Assembly (NCBI GenBank): GCA_052033935.1
Contig: JBPOJE010000015.1
Span: forward strand, 1 to 43,585
Direction of reading: 5' to 3'
DNA from: JAGVUD01 sp052033935
GTDB lineage: Bacteria; Armatimonadota; UBA5829; DSUL01
DNA length: 43,585 nucleotides
Under the pieces are notes generated by a model that saw nothing but the letters and a program-made list of their open reading frames with translations, made no database searches and was not told the origin of the DNA. The stretch's first letter is position 1; the number at the start of each line of letters is the position of its first letter. Below, piece after piece: positions 43,062-43,585 of the stretch. The translations under genes were made by a program, and so were the position numbers.

Positions 43062-43148
43062 GGAGAGGTGTCCGAGCGGTTTAAGGAGGCAGTCTCGAAA
43101 ACTGTTGTGCGCGCAAGCGTACCGTGGGTTCGAATCCCACCCTCTCCG
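43062..43148 (+). tRNA. tRNA-Ser (anticodon CGA)
   Basis: An 87-base class II tRNA: acceptor GGAGAGG/CCTCTCC, anticodon stem GCAGT/ACTGT with loop CTCGAAA, long variable arm, T arm GTGGG-TTCGAAT-CCCAC. The anticodon CGA reads TCG, useful in a GC-rich genome. Confidence 0.92.
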
Positions 43149-43182
43149 GTCCTTTTCACGCTCAAACCAGTTCCCCTCCCAA

Positions 43183-43256
43183 CGTCATTCCGGACTCCGA
43201 TCCGGAATCCAGGGGTCGGGTTCGGATGGGTGCTGAATCAAGTTCAGCACGACGTG
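43183..43256. repeat. BIME-like palindromic repeat pair after the tRNA cluster
   Basis: Two palindromes: ATTCCGGACTCCGATCCGGA (from 43187) and GTGCTGAATCAAGTTCAGCAC (43230-43250), in opposite orientation, each bounded by CGTCA/ACGTG-type ends. The second is an inverted copy of the 14753-14769 unit. The rest of 43149-43438 has no gene. Confidence 0.65.
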
Positions 43257-43438
43257 TTCCGATACTCCCATCCGCGTTCCATCCGCGCAGGTGCGGCATG
43301 TCCGTGCGCACGGTCCGGCTCTGGCGATTGTTGGCCCGGTAGCGGCATGTGGGGACTACCAGGAGAAAGCAGCGGCCAGTGCAGGCTGCTTAGCCATTCA
43401 ACAGACAAGAGCAGAATCCAAAGTAGGAGGTACCATAA

Positions 43439-43585
43439 TCATAACCCGCGCTGGCGTACTGCCTCACGGGTAATCGTACCGTAGCTCAGGGTCTCCTGGA
43501 GCCTGCGGACGAGTTCGGTGATGGCTCGGATAAGCGTGGCAGGGTTCAGGCGTTCGTAGGTCTGCCTCAGGCAATCCTTTGTCTT
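43439..43585 (-). CDS. C-terminal end of an unidentified protein, possibly an integrase/transposase (start outside window)
   Basis: The frame is open from the right edge to TGA at 43441-43439. The 48 visible residues include DCLRQTYERLNPATLIRAIT and ELVRRLQETLSYGTITREAV. The tail composition resembles C-termini of DDE/integrase-type transposases but no domain is recognisable. Real coding is supported by an uninterrupted frame and typical codon use only. Confidence 0.35.
   Translation of the reverse strand, partial: KTKDCLRQTYERLNPATLIRAITELVRRLQETLSYGTITREAVRQRGL

Overview
The window is GC-rich bacterial DNA of about 43.6 kb. It is dominated by exported polysaccharide-active and sugar-metabolism proteins, with decayed mobile and defence genes between them. 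The lineage is inferred, not proven. PEP-CTERM sorting signals (VPEP followed by a hydrophobic helix and Arg), Tat-exported Gfo/Idh oxidoreductases, an FGE-domain protein, heparinase-type and GH2 enzymes, many apparent TTG/GTG starts and dispersed palindromic repeats together suggest a free-living Gram-negative carbohydrate degrader. Armatimonadota is my best guess; Planctomycetota or another PVC lineage is possible. No rRNA, CRISPR array or plasmid/phage core gene was seen.

Layout: 1-1738 holds the end of a sugar ABC transporter operon (binding protein, permease). 1861-4190 is a graveyard of mobile elements: an IS110-family transposase with a damaged N-terminus, a RAYT transposase remnant and a PEP-CTERM gene that has lost its 5' end and carries an in-frame TAG, closed by a UUCG-capped terminator. 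4419-8366 encodes a 1315-residue secreted glycoside-hydrolase-like protein with OB-like, Ig-like and carbohydrate-binding-like modules. 8397-13579 (minus strand) is an FGE-domain protein, a Tat-exported Gfo/Idh oxidoreductase and a Tat-exported sugar isomerase, then two QueG-like Fe-S paralogues. ApbE diverges from it at 13566.

14630-21506 looks like a worn defence island: dispersed repeats, a truncated recQ, a nuclease-methylase (type IIG/ISP-like) gene broken by two single-base frameshifts and by a REP + GIY-YIG insertion, an AlbA_2 (Schlafen-type) protein and a potassium-channel-like protein. 21597-27807 carries an SGNH-hydrolase/Asp-box megaprotein coupled to a PEP-CTERM protein, plus a second, truncated and decaying tandem copy of the same pair.

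27973-36304 (minus) has a GH-like secreted protein, an enoyl-reductase-like SDR, a degenerate P-loop/deoxyribosyltransferase-like protein, and a translationally coupled heparinase II/III-like + GH2 beta-mannosidase-like pair. 36520-42746 holds a TPR protein, a divergent class-A-beta-lactamase-like serine hydrolase, and a three-gene SIS / phosphohexomutase / secreted-protein operon. The right end has three tRNAs (Arg-GCG, Arg-CCT, Ser-CGA) behind a strong promoter, another palindromic repeat pair, and the 3' end of an unidentified minus-strand gene.

Working model: the exported hydrolases and lyases release sugars or uronic-acid derivatives. The ABC transporter, exported oxidoreductase/isomerase, SIS protein and phosphohexomutase would take up and process them.
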